64,000 nt of DNA from contig NZ_JAVRHK010000001.1 in the NCBI RefSeq assembly GCF_031846585.1, positions 124,001 through 188,000 of the forward strand. Direction: 5' to 3'. The DNA comes from Autumnicola musiva. Its GTDB lineage: Bacteria > Bacteroidota > Bacteroidia > Flavobacteriales > Flavobacteriaceae. The position numbers and the translations under genes were made by a program. Positions 1-9,982 of the stretch are shown here, one piece after another (the stretch's first letter is position 1; every line of letters starts with the position of its first letter). The notes below the pieces were generated by a model. That model was not told where the DNA came from, did no database searches, and saw only the letters and a list, made by a program, of their open reading frames with translations.

Positions 1-29
1 CAACTCTCTTCCTTAACATAAGATGATAG

Positions 30-638
30 CTAATTTTTCATTAATTCCTCCATATCTTCAATGGTGCTTTCCAATTTAGCCAGCAAACTTCCGTAGATTA
101 TTTTAGTACTTATTCGATAAGCTAAAACTCCTAATACTGAAAGCAATGCAGCCACACCCGAAAAAATCAAAATTTCCTCAGATAACGGGAGTTGCTTAAA
201 GCCGGTCATTAGTTTGCTACCCCTAAAAAACATCCAATACGCTGGAATAGTCACTAAAGGAAATCCAACTCCCATGAGCCATGTAGAATATCTCATAATA
301 CTTTTAACCTGAGTTCTATAGTTTAAGAGATAATCATAGGTGCTATTTCTAACATCAAGTGTATCCAGCTCTTTCAGCTTTTTCTTGTTCAAAAAATAAA
401 GTACAGTAATTAAAGCAGCAACATAAAAACCCAGCAAGAGTTTACCCATAAAAACCAGGATACCAAAAATCACAACTCCAACTGGAATTAAGCTTAAATT
501 ATCCTTTTTAGTGGCCCTCTTTATTTGTTCAATAAGAAGTGCCGATTTCCTTTCATACAAATTTGACACCACCGGAGCCGAAAGTTTTTCTTCAGCTTCA
601 AATCCTTTTTTCCAGATATTTTCAATAGATTTTTCCAT
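30..638 (-). CDS. Small membrane protein co-transcribed with an ECF sigma factor
   Basis: About 202 residues. Four hydrophobic segments are visible, a pair around residues 50-85 and a pair around 118-175, with charged ends and a C-terminal helix rich in Glu and Met. I recognise no family domain. The ATG at 638 is preferred over the TTG one codon upstream. It overlaps the stop of the sigma-factor gene by 17 bases, so translation of the two is probably coupled. Such a partner often senses a signal for, or restrains, an ECF sigma factor, but the sequence shows no zinc-binding anti-sigma motif, so that role is inference only. Confidence 0.75.
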   Translation of the reverse strand: MEKSIENIWKKGFEAEEKLSAPVVSNLYERKSALLIEQIKRATKKDNLSLIPVGVVIFGILVFMGKLLLGFYVAALITVLYFLNKKKLKELDTLDVRNSTYDYLLNYRTQVKSIMRYSTWLMGVGFPLVTIPAYWMFFRGSKLMTGFKQLPLSEEILIFSGVAALLSVLGVLAYRISTKIIYGSLLAKLESTIEDMEELMKN

Positions 639-1113
639 CAAGTATTTTTTTGATTTGTTTCTTAATTCGGGTTATTCTCACCCCAATATTATTTGGTGTA
701 GTTCCAATTATTTCTGCAATTTCTTTATAAGATTTTTCTTCCAGGTAAAGCAAAATTATAGCACGGTCTAATTCTGATAGTTGCCGTATTGCCCTATACA
801 ATAATTGTAAAGATTCATCCTGGAAGGAGTTTTCGGCATCTGGGATATTTTGCACTTCAATGTGATCGGAAGAATAAACCTGTTTCTTTTTCCTCTTCCT
901 TAAAAGGCTCATACATACATTAAGGGAAATCCTGTAAACCCAGGTAGACCATTTTGACTTTTCCTGAAAGTTTTTACGGCTATTCCATATTTGCAGACAA
1001 ACCTCCTGGTAATAGTCCTGAAAATCCTCTTCTGTATCGGTATATGCCCTGCATATCTTAATGATAATCCCGGCGTATGGCAGAATAAACTGGGTGTAGA
1101 AATCTTTACTCAA
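622..1113 (-). CDS. RNA polymerase ECF-type sigma factor
   Basis: 163 residues, normal for an ECF sigma factor. Sigma region 2 spans about residues 10-78, with the acidic core (DFQDYYQEVCLQIW) and the basic WSTWVYRISLN segment that contacts the -10 element. Region 4 spans about 105-157 and holds a helix-turn-helix (YKEIAEIIGTTPNNIGVRITR). It directs polymerase to a small alternative regulon. The gene runs straight into a four-helix membrane protein, which may be its regulator. There is no FecR-like or zinc anti-sigma gene beside it inside the window. Confidence 0.93.
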   Translation of the reverse strand: MSKDFYTQFILPYAGIIIKICRAYTDTEEDFQDYYQEVCLQIWNSRKNFQEKSKWSTWVYRISLNVCMSLLRKRKKKQVYSSDHIEVQNIPDAENSFQDESLQLLYRAIRQLSELDRAIILLYLEEKSYKEIAEIIGTTPNNIGVRITRIKKQIKKILDGKIY

Positions 1114-1241
1114 AATGGTCTTTACCTGTTTAGTGACAAAAAAACCGGTTTATTACAATAACTGAAAAAAAATTTGTGATGCTGTGATACACAGATATAG
1201 ACAATGAAGGACTTAAATAATATATATTGCGATTATTTAAG

Positions 1242-2165
1242 CTATTTCTCTAAAAACCTGAGATTTCGTATCAATCCCTCATATTTTGTTCTTTTTACAG
1301 CCGATTTTTTAAAGATTTCATTGAAGGTTTCTTTGGTAATTTCCTGCCAATCTTTTTTATCATTTTCCAGCAGTTGCGGGTGCGGGTTAAAAAGCGGCTC
1401 ATTATGTGGTTTTGAAAACCGGTTCCAGGGACAAACGTCCTGGCAAACATCACAGCCAAACATCCAGTCGTCAAACTTATCTTTGTAAGAGTTTGGCAGC
1501 TCATCTTTAAGTTCAATCGTGAAGTAAGAAATACATTTGCTGCCATCTACCTTATAAGGTTCCACAATGGCATCTGTAGGACAGGCATCAATGCATGCGG
1601 TACAGCTTCCGCAGTGATCGGTAACCGGCATGTCATATTCCAGATCCAGGTCTACAATAAGTTCAGCAATAAAAAAGAAGGAGCCGGTTTGTTTGGAAAG
1701 CAGATTGGAATTTTTACCAATCCAGCCCAGTCCACTTCTGGCGGCCCAGGCTTTATCCAAAACAGGCGCCGAATCTACAAAAGCACGGCCTTCAATTTCC
1801 CCAATTTCATCCTGCATGAAATTAAGCAACTGCTTCAGTTTATCTTTTATCACAAAATGATAATCCCGGCCGAAGGCATATTTGCTGATTTTATAAGAAT
1901 CGTTATTTTGAAAATCGTGAGGATAGTAATTCAGCAACAGGGAAATTACACTTTTTGAACCGGGAACGAGTTTTGTGGGATCAAGGCGTTTATCAAAATG
2001 ATTTTCCATCCACTGCATTTCGCCGTGGCGGTTTTTATTCAGAAATTCTTCCAGCCGTGGAGCCTCTTCTTCAAGAAATTCAGCTTTGGAAATTCCGCAT
2101 GACAGAAAACCGAGACGTTTAGCTTCGGTTTTAATCATTTCAGAATATTTCCCTTCATTACTCAT
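1242..2165 (-). CDS. queG: Epoxyqueuosine reductase QueG
   Basis: 307 residues. This enzyme reduces epoxyqueuosine to queuosine at tRNA position 34, using cobalamin and two [4Fe-4S] clusters. The ferredoxin-type cluster motifs CGSCTACIDACP (about residue 185) and CDVCQDVCPWN (about 238) are both intact, and the N-terminal half matches the DUF1730/cobalamin-binding part (for example SYALGRDYH-like SKYAFGRDYH). Its ATG overlaps the stop of the upstream P450 gene (ATGA), which implies translational coupling although the functions look unrelated. Confidence 0.95.
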   Translation of the reverse strand: MSNEGKYSEMIKTEAKRLGFLSCGISKAEFLEEEAPRLEEFLNKNRHGEMQWMENHFDKRLDPTKLVPGSKSVISLLLNYYPHDFQNNDSYKISKYAFGRDYHFVIKDKLKQLLNFMQDEIGEIEGRAFVDSAPVLDKAWAARSGLGWIGKNSNLLSKQTGSFFFIAELIVDLDLEYDMPVTDHCGSCTACIDACPTDAIVEPYKVDGSKCISYFTIELKDELPNSYKDKFDDWMFGCDVCQDVCPWNRFSKPHNEPLFNPHPQLLENDKKDWQEITKETFNEIFKKSAVKRTKYEGLIRNLRFLEK

Positions 2166-3490
2166 AACGATCTTGGACTAAATTTTAGGAGGGCATTTTT
2201 TGGTTTCAGCGTTATCAATGGCAAAACTTCAATTTTTCCTGAAGCACCCGATATTTTATAGCGTGAAACCAATTCTGCCACAGCTATAATCATCTCATAC
2301 ATTGCAAAATTGTTGCCAATACATTTCCTGGGGCCGGCACCAAAAGGATAATAAAATGGCTCATGATTATTCTCTCCCATAAATCTTTCCGGATCAAATT
2401 TTTCAGGATTTTCCCAGTGCGATTTGTGCCGGTGGATTTCAAACATAGAGAACAACAGGCTGGAACCTTTCGGAATAGAAATTCCTTCATATTCATCTTC
2501 TTCAAGATTCACGCGATCTATAAAATAAACCGGCGGATATAAGCGCATGGATTCTTCTATTACGGCAGCAGTATATGTACAGGATTTTAGAAATTGAAAA
2601 AGATTTTCAGAGCCTGCCTTTGCTTTCTTAGTTTCTGCAGAAATTTTCTCCTGAACTTCCGGATGTTTTGCAAGCAATTCAGCAATAAAAGTCAGCGCAT
2701 TTGATGTAGTTTCATGGCCTGCAGTAAAGAGAATTAGAATTTCATCTATCAGCTGTTCTTCATCCATCCCATTGCCATCTTCATAACGGGCGTCCAGCAA
2801 CATATCCAGCAAATCATCATACCGCTTTCCACCTGCCTTACGTTCTGCCACTATTTTCTTCAGAATATCACGCGCCTCCTGTGTAAGCTGAAGGTGATGC
2901 CTTATTTTTCCCGTAAGGTGAAAATACCATCTCTTGAAAGGCTGACGTAGTTCTTTTACCAGCATTTTCTGAGCGGCTTCGGTGATATATTGCAGCCGGT
3001 CAATTTCTTCCTGATTAGCCGCACCACTAAATAACGATTGCACCACGGTTTGAAAAGCCAGATCATTAAAAATTGGAAAAATATCAGTTTCCTTATTTGG
3101 TTTAATCTTATCCAGCTCAATTTTTATAGCTGAATCTATACTTTCCAGAAGCCGGGCCAGTTGTTTTTTGTGAAAGGCCGGCTGAATCATTCGCCGCTGT
3201 TTCTTCCACTTTTCACCATCGGTGGTAAGAAGTCCGTGGCCAATATACTTGGCCATTTCTTTAGTCTGAATTTCAGATTTATGGTAGTCTTTCTGATTCT
3301 TCTGAAGGGCATATTTAGCCAGGCCGGCATTCCTGCAAAAGATTATTTTCTTGCCGAAGCCTAGATCTATCTGAAAAACATCACCGAATTTTTCAAAATT
3401 TTCATGGTGGAAGGGTAAGGGATTCCGCAGAATACGATTGGCATTCTTTAAAAACTGAAAAGTAGAAACTGTTGGAATCATATTTTTCAT
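2162..3490 (-). CDS. Cytochrome P450
   Basis: 442 residues, full length for a bacterial P450. The I-helix oxygen-activation motif AGHETTSN lies near residue 254, the K-helix ExxR as EESMRL near 310, and the heme-thiolate loop FGAGPRKCIGNNF near 385 with its Cys about 389. There is no signal peptide or N-terminal membrane anchor, so the protein should be cytosolic. The sequence style resembles CYP102/CYP4-like fatty-acid hydroxylases, but no reductase domain is fused and the substrate cannot be read from sequence. It is coupled to queG through a 4-base overlap. Confidence 0.94.
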   Translation of the reverse strand: MKNMIPTVSTFQFLKNANRILRNPLPFHHENFEKFGDVFQIDLGFGKKIIFCRNAGLAKYALQKNQKDYHKSEIQTKEMAKYIGHGLLTTDGEKWKKQRRMIQPAFHKKQLARLLESIDSAIKIELDKIKPNKETDIFPIFNDLAFQTVVQSLFSGAANQEEIDRLQYITEAAQKMLVKELRQPFKRWYFHLTGKIRHHLQLTQEARDILKKIVAERKAGGKRYDDLLDMLLDARYEDGNGMDEEQLIDEILILFTAGHETTSNALTFIAELLAKHPEVQEKISAETKKAKAGSENLFQFLKSCTYTAAVIEESMRLYPPVYFIDRVNLEEDEYEGISIPKGSSLLFSMFEIHRHKSHWENPEKFDPERFMGENNHEPFYYPFGAGPRKCIGNNFAMYEMIIAVAELVSRYKISGASGKIEVLPLITLKPKNALLKFSPRSL

Positions 3491-3639
3491 CTGGTCATAT
3501 TAGATTTGACCTCCTCCGGCCTCGATAAATTCTTCCATTAAAACAGGAGAACACAGTATTATATTTTCAGTTTTCATTCAGTTGGGTTATCAAGACCTCA
3601 CAGGTTTAAAACGTGGGGTCTGTTACTCCCATCCATCTA

Positions 3640-4662
3640 CTAAAAAAGTCCTCCCTGCATGTTATCTTTAATCCTGCCGAGATGCTTATAAGCAGCTTCA
3701 GTAACTTCACGGCCGCGGGGCGTTCTGTAAATAAACCCCTGCTGAATAAGGAAAGGTTCGTAAACTTCTTCAATTGTCTCGGCACTTTCGCTCACTGCCG
3801 TGGCCAAAGTAGTGATCCCAACAGGACCACCTTTAAATTTATCAATTATCGTACTCAGTATCTTGTTATCCATCTCGTCCAGGCCGTGCGCATCTACATT
3901 AAGTGCTTTAAGCCCATATTTGGAAATTTCAATATCTATTTTCCCATTACCCTTTATCTGGGCAAAATCGCGCACTCTGCGAAGTAGTGCATTTGCAATA
4001 CGCGGTGTACCTCTACTACGACCGGCGATTTCTATTGCCGCATCCAAAGTAATAGGAACTTTAAGAATTTCAGCACTACGCTGCACGATATCAGAAAGCA
4101 GTTCGGTAGAGTAATATTGTAACCTGCTGGAAATTCCAAATCTTGCCCGCATAGGCGCGGTAAGCAAACCAGACCTGGTAGTTGCGCCAACAAGGGTAAA
4201 AGGACTGAGATTTATTTGAACCGTACGGGCATTGGGCCCTGACTCTATCATAATATCAATTCGATAATCTTCCATTGCGGAATACAAATACTCCTCCACT
4301 ACAGGGCTCAACCTGTGGATTTCATCTATAAAAAGAATATCACGTTCTTCAAGATTGGTAAGTAAACCTGCTAAATCTCCTGGTTTATCCAGCACAGGGC
4401 CGGAGGTAACTTTAAGGCTCACATCAAGTTCATTAGCCAGGATATGGGCAAGGGTGGTTTTCCCCAGGCCCGGAGGACCATGAAATAAAGTATGGTCTAA
4501 AGCCTCACCTCTTAAATTCGCTGCCTGAACAAAAACCTTCAGGTTTTCCAGCACCTGATCCTGCCCTGCAAAGTCATCAAAACTGAGGGGACGCAGTGCT
4601 CTTTCAATATCAAATTCTTCCGGAGAAAAATTCTCACCGGTAGGATCAAGATTTTCGTTCAT
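3640..4662 (-). CDS. ruvB: Holliday junction branch-migration ATPase RuvB
   Basis: 340 residues, the usual length. RuvB is the hexameric motor that drives branch migration with RuvA before RuvC resolution. Walker A GPPGLGKT is at residues 62-69, Walker B IDEIH at 112-116, sensor 1 GATTRSG follows, and the C-terminal winged helix ends with the conserved TPRGREVTEAAYKHL. No ruvA or ruvC is adjacent. A TATATTTG box 53 bases upstream could serve as its promoter. Confidence 0.98.
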   Translation of the reverse strand: MNENLDPTGENFSPEEFDIERALRPLSFDDFAGQDQVLENLKVFVQAANLRGEALDHTLFHGPPGLGKTTLAHILANELDVSLKVTSGPVLDKPGDLAGLLTNLEERDILFIDEIHRLSPVVEEYLYSAMEDYRIDIMIESGPNARTVQINLSPFTLVGATTRSGLLTAPMRARFGISSRLQYYSTELLSDIVQRSAEILKVPITLDAAIEIAGRSRGTPRIANALLRRVRDFAQIKGNGKIDIEISKYGLKALNVDAHGLDEMDNKILSTIIDKFKGGPVGITTLATAVSESAETIEEVYEPFLIQQGFIYRTPRGREVTEAAYKHLGRIKDNMQGGLF

Positions 4663-4714
4663 AGCATATTTTATTGGCAGTAGGGCTTTATTTAAGATTC
4701 AGCCTTCTGCTGAA

Positions 4715-4722
4715 CAAATATA
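4715..4722 (-). promoter_or_regulatory. Candidate -7 box for ruvB
   Basis: On the minus strand this reads TATATTTG, a perfect match to the Bacteroidota -7 consensus TAnnTTTG, 53 bases before the ruvB start. No TTG lies at the usual -33 spacing, so this is a half-site match only. Confidence 0.4.
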
Positions 4723-4727
4723 AAAAG

Positions 4728-4758
4728 AAAAAGCCTCTTCGGTAAGAAAAGGCTTTTT
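4728..4758 (-). terminator. Rho-independent terminator of the act-cox operon
   Basis: The 8-base arms AAAAAGCC and GGCTTTTT close a hairpin extended by TCTT/AAGA. On the minus strand the hairpin is followed by a T-rich stretch. It lies between the coxA stop and the ruvB start, so it should end the respiratory operon transcript. Confidence 0.8.
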
Positions 4759-4779
4759 GTATAAATTATAAAAGAAATT

Positions 4780-6600
4780 TTAATGATTTAGTTCTTCTTC
4801 ATCTTTTTGAAGTGGTGTGGTCTGCGGAACAAAATCCTGACCATGAATTACATATTCTCCATCTTCATTTATTTTGCTATAATCATAAGGCCAACGATAG
4901 ACGGAAGGAATAGCGCCAGGCCAGTTCCCATGAATGTGCTCCACCGGGGTAGTCCATTCAAGAGTATTCGATTTCCATGGATTCTGAACAGCTCTTTTTC
5001 CGAAGAACATAGAGCTGAAGAAGTTGTAAATAAATGCCAACTGTACCAATGCGGTAATAATAGCCGAAACAGTAATAATTACATTTACATCTGCCAGATC
5101 ATCAAAATAAGGGAATGCTGTGTTAGTGTAATATCTTCTTGGAAGACCTGCCATACCAATAAAATGCATCGGAAAGAAGACTCCGTAGGCTCCAACAGCA
5201 GTTACCCAGAAATGGATATAACCAAGGTTTTTATTCATCATTCTTCCAAACATCTTCGGATACCAGTGATAAACACCGGCAAACAAACCATAGAGTGCTG
5301 ATATACCCATTACCAGGTGGAAGTGAGCAACCACAAAGTAAGTATCATGCACGTTGATATCCAGAGTGGAATCTCCCAAAATAATACCTGTTAAACCACC
5401 AGTAATAAAAGTTGAAACCAAACCTATGGAAAATAACATTGCAGGGTTCATCTGTAAATTTCCTTTCCATAAAGTGGTAATGTAGTTAAAGGCTTTTACA
5501 GCTGAAGGGATCGCAATCAACAATGTTGTAAAGGTAAATACCGAACCAAGGAACGGGTTCATACCAGATACAAACATGTGGTGTCCCCATACAATTGTAG
5601 AAAGGAATGCAATTGCCAGTATAGATGCAACCATCGCACGATATCCGAAAATGGGTTTACGGGAGTTGGTGGCAATAATTTCTGAAGTAATACCCAGGGC
5701 CGGTAGAATTACAATATAAACTTCCGGATGGCCGAGGAACCAGAAAAGGTGTTCAAAAAGAACCGGTGAACCGCCCTGATGTGCCAGTACTTCTCCCTGG
5801 ATAAATATATCACTGAGGAAGAATGATGTTCCAAAGCTACGGTCCATAATAAGAAGTAGTGCAGCTGAAAGCAACACCGGGAAAGATACCACCCCGATAA
5901 TTGCAGTTACAAAAAATGCCCAGATAGTTAAAGGCAGCCTGGTCATAGACATACCTTTGGTTCTCAGGTTGAGTACAGTTACAATATAATTTAATGATCC
6001 AAGAAGTGAGGAAGCAATAAACACAGCCATTGCCACCAACCATAAGGTCATACCCGTACCAGATCCACTAATTGCCTGAGGCAATGCACTAAGCGGCGGA
6101 TAAATGGTCCATCCCGCCATGGCAGGCCCGGATTCCACAAAAAGAGAACTTAACATGATAATACAGGACAGGAAGAACAACCAGTAAGAAACCATGTTCA
6201 AAAATCCAGATGCCATATCACGCGCACCAATCTGCAACGGAATAAGAAGGTTACTAAATGTACCACTTAAGCCCGCAGTAAGCACAAAGAAAACCATAAT
6301 GGTACCATGGATAGTCACCAAAGCCAGATAAATGGAAGGAGACATTACACCATCTGGCGCCCATTTTCCCAATAATACTTCAAAAACCCAGAAAGATTCC
6401 CCGGGCCAGGCCAGTTGCATCCTGAAAAGGATAGACATGGCAATACCTATAACTCCCATTAAAAGTCCGGTGATAAGATATTGCTTGGCAATCATCTTAT
6501 GATCCTGACTAAAAATATATTTTGTTATAAATGTTTGTTTATGATGATGTCCATGATCATCGTGATGATCGTGAGCCGGTGCGTTTGCTATTGCTGACAT
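4780..6600 (-). CDS. coxA: Cytochrome c oxidase subunit I (aa3-type)
   Basis: 606 residues with 12 or more membrane helices. This is the catalytic heme-copper subunit that reduces oxygen and pumps protons. Ligands are visible: His98 (VTIHGTIMVFF) for low-spin heme; His291 and Tyr295 in GHPEVY, the CuB site with the cross-linked His-Tyr and the A1-type D-channel Glu; His340 and His341 in WGHHMF; and His426 and His428 in VAHFHLVMG. The N-terminus carries an unusual His/Asp-rich stretch (residues 10-20) that could bind metal. It is the last gene of the act-cox operon, 20 bases after coxB. Confidence 0.97.
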   Translation of the reverse strand: MSAIANAPAHDHHDDHGHHHKQTFITKYIFSQDHKMIAKQYLITGLLMGVIGIAMSILFRMQLAWPGESFWVFEVLLGKWAPDGVMSPSIYLALVTIHGTIMVFFVLTAGLSGTFSNLLIPLQIGARDMASGFLNMVSYWLFFLSCIIMLSSLFVESGPAMAGWTIYPPLSALPQAISGSGTGMTLWLVAMAVFIASSLLGSLNYIVTVLNLRTKGMSMTRLPLTIWAFFVTAIIGVVSFPVLLSAALLLIMDRSFGTSFFLSDIFIQGEVLAHQGGSPVLFEHLFWFLGHPEVYIVILPALGITSEIIATNSRKPIFGYRAMVASILAIAFLSTIVWGHHMFVSGMNPFLGSVFTFTTLLIAIPSAVKAFNYITTLWKGNLQMNPAMLFSIGLVSTFITGGLTGIILGDSTLDINVHDTYFVVAHFHLVMGISALYGLFAGVYHWYPKMFGRMMNKNLGYIHFWVTAVGAYGVFFPMHFIGMAGLPRRYYTNTAFPYFDDLADVNVIITVSAIITALVQLAFIYNFFSSMFFGKRAVQNPWKSNTLEWTTPVEHIHGNWPGAIPSVYRWPYDYSKINEDGEYVIHGQDFVPQTTPLQKDEEELNH

Positions 6601-6620
6601 ATCTGTACTTCTTTAATCTT

Positions 6621-7808
6621 TTAATTTTCTACTCCTTGATCCTGATCCATTGCCTCTGTGGTCTCCCCTACTTCTTTTGGCGGATCCCACTGCTCCTCTT
6701 CCTGTCCTCCGGGATCCTGAACCTCTACAGGTTCATTCTGAGCTGCCTCGGTGGCCATAGTTTCTTTAAAAGTGGTTTGCTCTTCAATCCACTCCTGATA
6801 ATCTTCAGGACTTTCAACCACAATTTTCATTTGCATATTGTAGTGTGCAATACCACAAATTTTATTACAAAGCAGATAATAATCAAATTCGTAAGAATCT
6901 AAAGGTGCTTCTCCATTTGCAATTAAGGTTTTACTATTATCCTTTCTTATTTCATTAATGTTCCGCACCTTATCTTCCATATACTGGCTTGACCTCATAT
7001 CTTCAGTAGTGATAGTTGGAGTAAAGCCAAATTGAGTAATCATACCCGGCACCACATTCATTTGAGCCCGGAAATGAGGGAAATATGCAGAGTGTAATAC
7101 ATCCTGGGAACGAAGTTTAAAAATTACCGGCCTGCCTACAGGAAGGTGTAATTCAGTAGCTACAATATCATCTTCGGCATAGCTGTCGGTTTGATCTACA
7201 CCTACTGTATTAACTCCTTCTATAAACCGGACATTTGCCTTTCCAAGGGTATTATCCTCACCTGCATAGCGGGCGGTCCAGCTAAACTGCTGTGCATATA
7301 ATTCAACCACCAAAGGATTATCCTCTTCATTTACATTCATAATATTAGACCATGTAAACAAGCCGTAAAGAATCAAACCTGCCAGAACAATTACCGGAAT
7401 AATGGTCCAGATAAATTCCAGACGGTCATTATCGGCATAAAAAAGAGCTTTTTGCCTTTTGTTTCCTCGGTATTTATAAGCAAAATAAAACAGTAAAGCC
7501 TGGGTGATTACCTGTACAGTCATAATAACCGCAATGGAAATAAACATCAGGCTGTCGTACTGAGAACCATGTTCGGAGGCTGCTCCCGGAAGATAGAACT
7601 GACTATAATACCAGAAACAGTAAATCATTAATGCAAAGAACATAATCACGAATATAAACATGAAAAGTCCCTGGGTATTATTATCCTTATCGTTGGCTAC
7701 CTGCGAAGTATCTGTATCGGGTCTTTTTGATAACTGGAATATCTTTGACATTTGCCATCCAGTTACGGCCAGAAGTGCCAGTACTACGATTACTAAAAAT
7801 ACGGTCAT
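6621..7808 (-). CDS. coxB: Cytochrome c oxidase subunit II with CuA site
   Basis: 395 residues, longer than the classical subunit because of an N-terminal extension with additional membrane segments. About four hydrophobic segments precede the periplasmic cupredoxin domain (from about residue 160). The CuA ligands are present: His239, then CNKICGIAHYNM with Cys314, Cys318, His322 and Met325. No heme c motif is fused, so electrons must arrive from a separate cytochrome, most likely the act-encoded ones. The C-terminal tail is acidic and Gln-rich. Confidence 0.96.
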   Translation of the reverse strand: MTVFLVIVVLALLAVTGWQMSKIFQLSKRPDTDTSQVANDKDNNTQGLFMFIFVIMFFALMIYCFWYYSQFYLPGAASEHGSQYDSLMFISIAVIMTVQVITQALLFYFAYKYRGNKRQKALFYADNDRLEFIWTIIPVIVLAGLILYGLFTWSNIMNVNEEDNPLVVELYAQQFSWTARYAGEDNTLGKANVRFIEGVNTVGVDQTDSYAEDDIVATELHLPVGRPVIFKLRSQDVLHSAYFPHFRAQMNVVPGMITQFGFTPTITTEDMRSSQYMEDKVRNINEIRKDNSKTLIANGEAPLDSYEFDYYLLCNKICGIAHYNMQMKIVVESPEDYQEWIEEQTTFKETMATEAAQNEPVEVQDPGGQEEEQWDPPKEVGETTEAMDQDQGVEN

Positions 7809-7842
7809 CTTTTATATTCTTCTTTAAACAATCAATCTTTTA

Positions 7843-9240
7843 TTAATAATGGTAATTTTCACTCTCCTTTATAAAAGGATTCCTTTTTACCAGTAGCGGC
7901 GCCTTGGTAAGTGCACTAAAGACCACAAAAGTAAACAATCCTCCAAAGAAAAGCACAGCACTTATTTCAGGAATTCCTATAAACCAGGATTCTCCCACGG
8001 TTGCCGGCATTATCATCACAAAAACATCAAGGTAGTGACCAATTAATATCACAATACCAGTCATGATCACAAACCAGTTTACGCGTTTGAAATCACTATT
8101 CATGAGCACCAATACCGGAAACAGGAAATTAATAGCCACCATTCCGAAGAAAGGCAGGGTATAATCTTCTATACGCGTAATAAAGTAAACCACTTCTTCC
8201 GGAATATTAGAATACCAGATTAACATAAACTGTGAAAACCACAGATAGGTCCAGAAAATACTAATCCCGAACATGAATTTGGCAAGATCATGAATATGAC
8301 TGTTATTCACAAATGTGAGGTAATTTCTTGATTTCAAATAGATAGTAATTATTGCGATAACCGTAATTCCCGAAACAAACATACTTGAGAATACATACCA
8401 TCCAAACAAGGTACTAAACCAGTGCGGGTCTACACTCATAATCCAGTCCCAGGACATCATAGATTCTGAAACCGCGTAAAATACTAAAAATCCTGCCGCA
8501 AGTTTGAAATTTGATTTGAACCACCTGTTATCTGTGGCATTATCCAAACGGATAGAATTTCTTCTTAATAAATACCTGAAAAGAATCCATCCCCCCAAAT
8601 ATACAGCTGCTCTTATTAAGAAGAACGGGACATTCAGATAAGAAGATTTATTTTGAATTATCTCGTCAGTAGCAACTACTTCGGGGTCCATCCATATAAA
8701 CAGGTGATTTACATGAAATCCAGCCAGTAAAAGAATAATAAAAATAATCACACCTCCGGGAAGAATATAGGCTGTTATTGCTTCCATTACCCGGAATAAT
8801 ACCGGAGACCATCCAGCCTGAGCTGCGTATTGAATCGCATAGAAAACAAGTGCACCCAGAGAGATCATAAAGAAAAAGAAAGCTGCAACATAAAGTGCTG
8901 CCCATGGCCTGTTTTGAAGCTGATGTAAAACATGCTCATAATGATCATTCTCATGAGATCCAGCTTCAGCATGCTCTTCCTCTTCACTAAGATGGGTTTG
9001 CTCTTCAGCCATTTCATTATCGGTACGTTCATCAATTTCATATCCTGCCGGCTGCGGGTACTCTGCTTCATCTCCAATTTCTTCTTGATGAGTTTCACCG
9101 TGCGCTCCGTGGGATGCCAACATTTCCCTTACCTCCCCAACGGAATCCGGCGCTGCTATAAATCCGTAAACGAGACCTATGGCACCCACAATCATACAGA
9201 TAATTGCCGTTAATTTTAATTTACTAGATAGCGTGTACAT
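7843..9240 (-). CDS. actF: Alternative complex III membrane subunit ActF
   Basis: 465 residues with about ten membrane helices. An NrfD-like, heme-free quinol:cytochrome c oxidoreductase subunit, paralogous to ActC. After the first helix it has a roughly 90-residue insertion rich in Glu and His (residues 40-105), which is absent from the rest of the protein and may be a periplasmic or metal-binding loop. Identification rests on its place between actE and coxB and on the membrane pattern (for example WDWIMSVDPHWFSTLFGWY). Confidence 0.92.
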   Translation of the reverse strand: MYTLSSKLKLTAIICMIVGAIGLVYGFIAAPDSVGEVREMLASHGAHGETHQEEIGDEAEYPQPAGYEIDERTDNEMAEEQTHLSEEEEHAEAGSHENDHYEHVLHQLQNRPWAALYVAAFFFFMISLGALVFYAIQYAAQAGWSPVLFRVMEAITAYILPGGVIIFIILLLAGFHVNHLFIWMDPEVVATDEIIQNKSSYLNVPFFLIRAAVYLGGWILFRYLLRRNSIRLDNATDNRWFKSNFKLAAGFLVFYAVSESMMSWDWIMSVDPHWFSTLFGWYVFSSMFVSGITVIAIITIYLKSRNYLTFVNNSHIHDLAKFMFGISIFWTYLWFSQFMLIWYSNIPEEVVYFITRIEDYTLPFFGMVAINFLFPVLVLMNSDFKRVNWFVIMTGIVILIGHYLDVFVMIMPATVGESWFIGIPEISAVLFFGGLFTFVVFSALTKAPLLVKRNPFIKESENYHY

Positions 9241-9265
9241 ATTACTAGATCTAAATGCTTTATTC

Positions 9266-9973
9266 TTAATTTTGGTTTTCCTGGTCTCCTGATGTAGTGC
9301 TTACACCACGCCCATTATCCTTAACAATTATAGGCTTCTCTGCATTAATTGCAGGTATAAGATTTCGGGCTGGTTCTGCCCCTCTCTGGGTTTGATCAAA
9401 TTCCCTTTCCGGGCCACCCTGCAGATCATTTTTCAACTTCATCACATACTGATCAATTAACCACCGCTCTGTTATAGTGGTTTGAGAGGCATAGGATCCC
9501 ATATTATTAAGTCCGTAATACATCACATGATAAACGGTACCTTCATTTATATTTCTTCCGGCATCATCGTAAGGAGGGATACCAAGAATTTTTTCTCTTT
9601 CGGCCAAAATACCCTGTCCATCTCCATTATCGCCATGGCAGACTGCACAATAAATTGTGTACAATTGCTTTCCGGCAGCGAGGTTGTCTTCAGTATATGG
9701 TAATGGATTCTTTAGATTGGCCCTTGCCGCTGCAAATCCTTCAGGAGTATTCTCATATGGATAAGGCATCCATCCCCTTGGAACTGATCCCTCAGCCGGC
9801 AATTTTGCTTCCTGCCCATTTTCAAACACCGGATACTCCCCATAAGTCTCATAGGTTACGGTATGGTACATATTGGGCATATATTCATAATTTCGACTGC
9901 TGTCTTCCGCACAGGAAATCACACTTGCCGCAAAGATGAACAACAATAAATATCTTCTAAATGAACTTTTCAT
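9266..9973 (-). CDS. actE: Alternative complex III monoheme cytochrome c lipoprotein ActE
   Basis: 235 residues. A lipoprotein signal ends at Cys21 (AASVISC). One heme c site, CAVCH (Cys109, Cys112, His113), lies in a class I cytochrome fold (GKQLYTIYCAVCHGDNGDGQG). It sits on the periplasmic side and should carry electrons from the multiheme ActA toward the oxidase CuA centre. The gene is 9 bases after actD. Confidence 0.93.
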   Translation of the reverse strand: MKSSFRRYLLLFIFAASVISCAEDSSRNYEYMPNMYHTVTYETYGEYPVFENGQEAKLPAEGSVPRGWMPYPYENTPEGFAAARANLKNPLPYTEDNLAAGKQLYTIYCAVCHGDNGDGQGILAEREKILGIPPYDDAGRNINEGTVYHVMYYGLNNMGSYASQTTITERWLIDQYVMKLKNDLQGGPEREFDQTQRGAEPARNLIPAINAEKPIIVKDNGRGVSTTSGDQENQN

Positions 9974-9982
9974 TCTGCCTGA

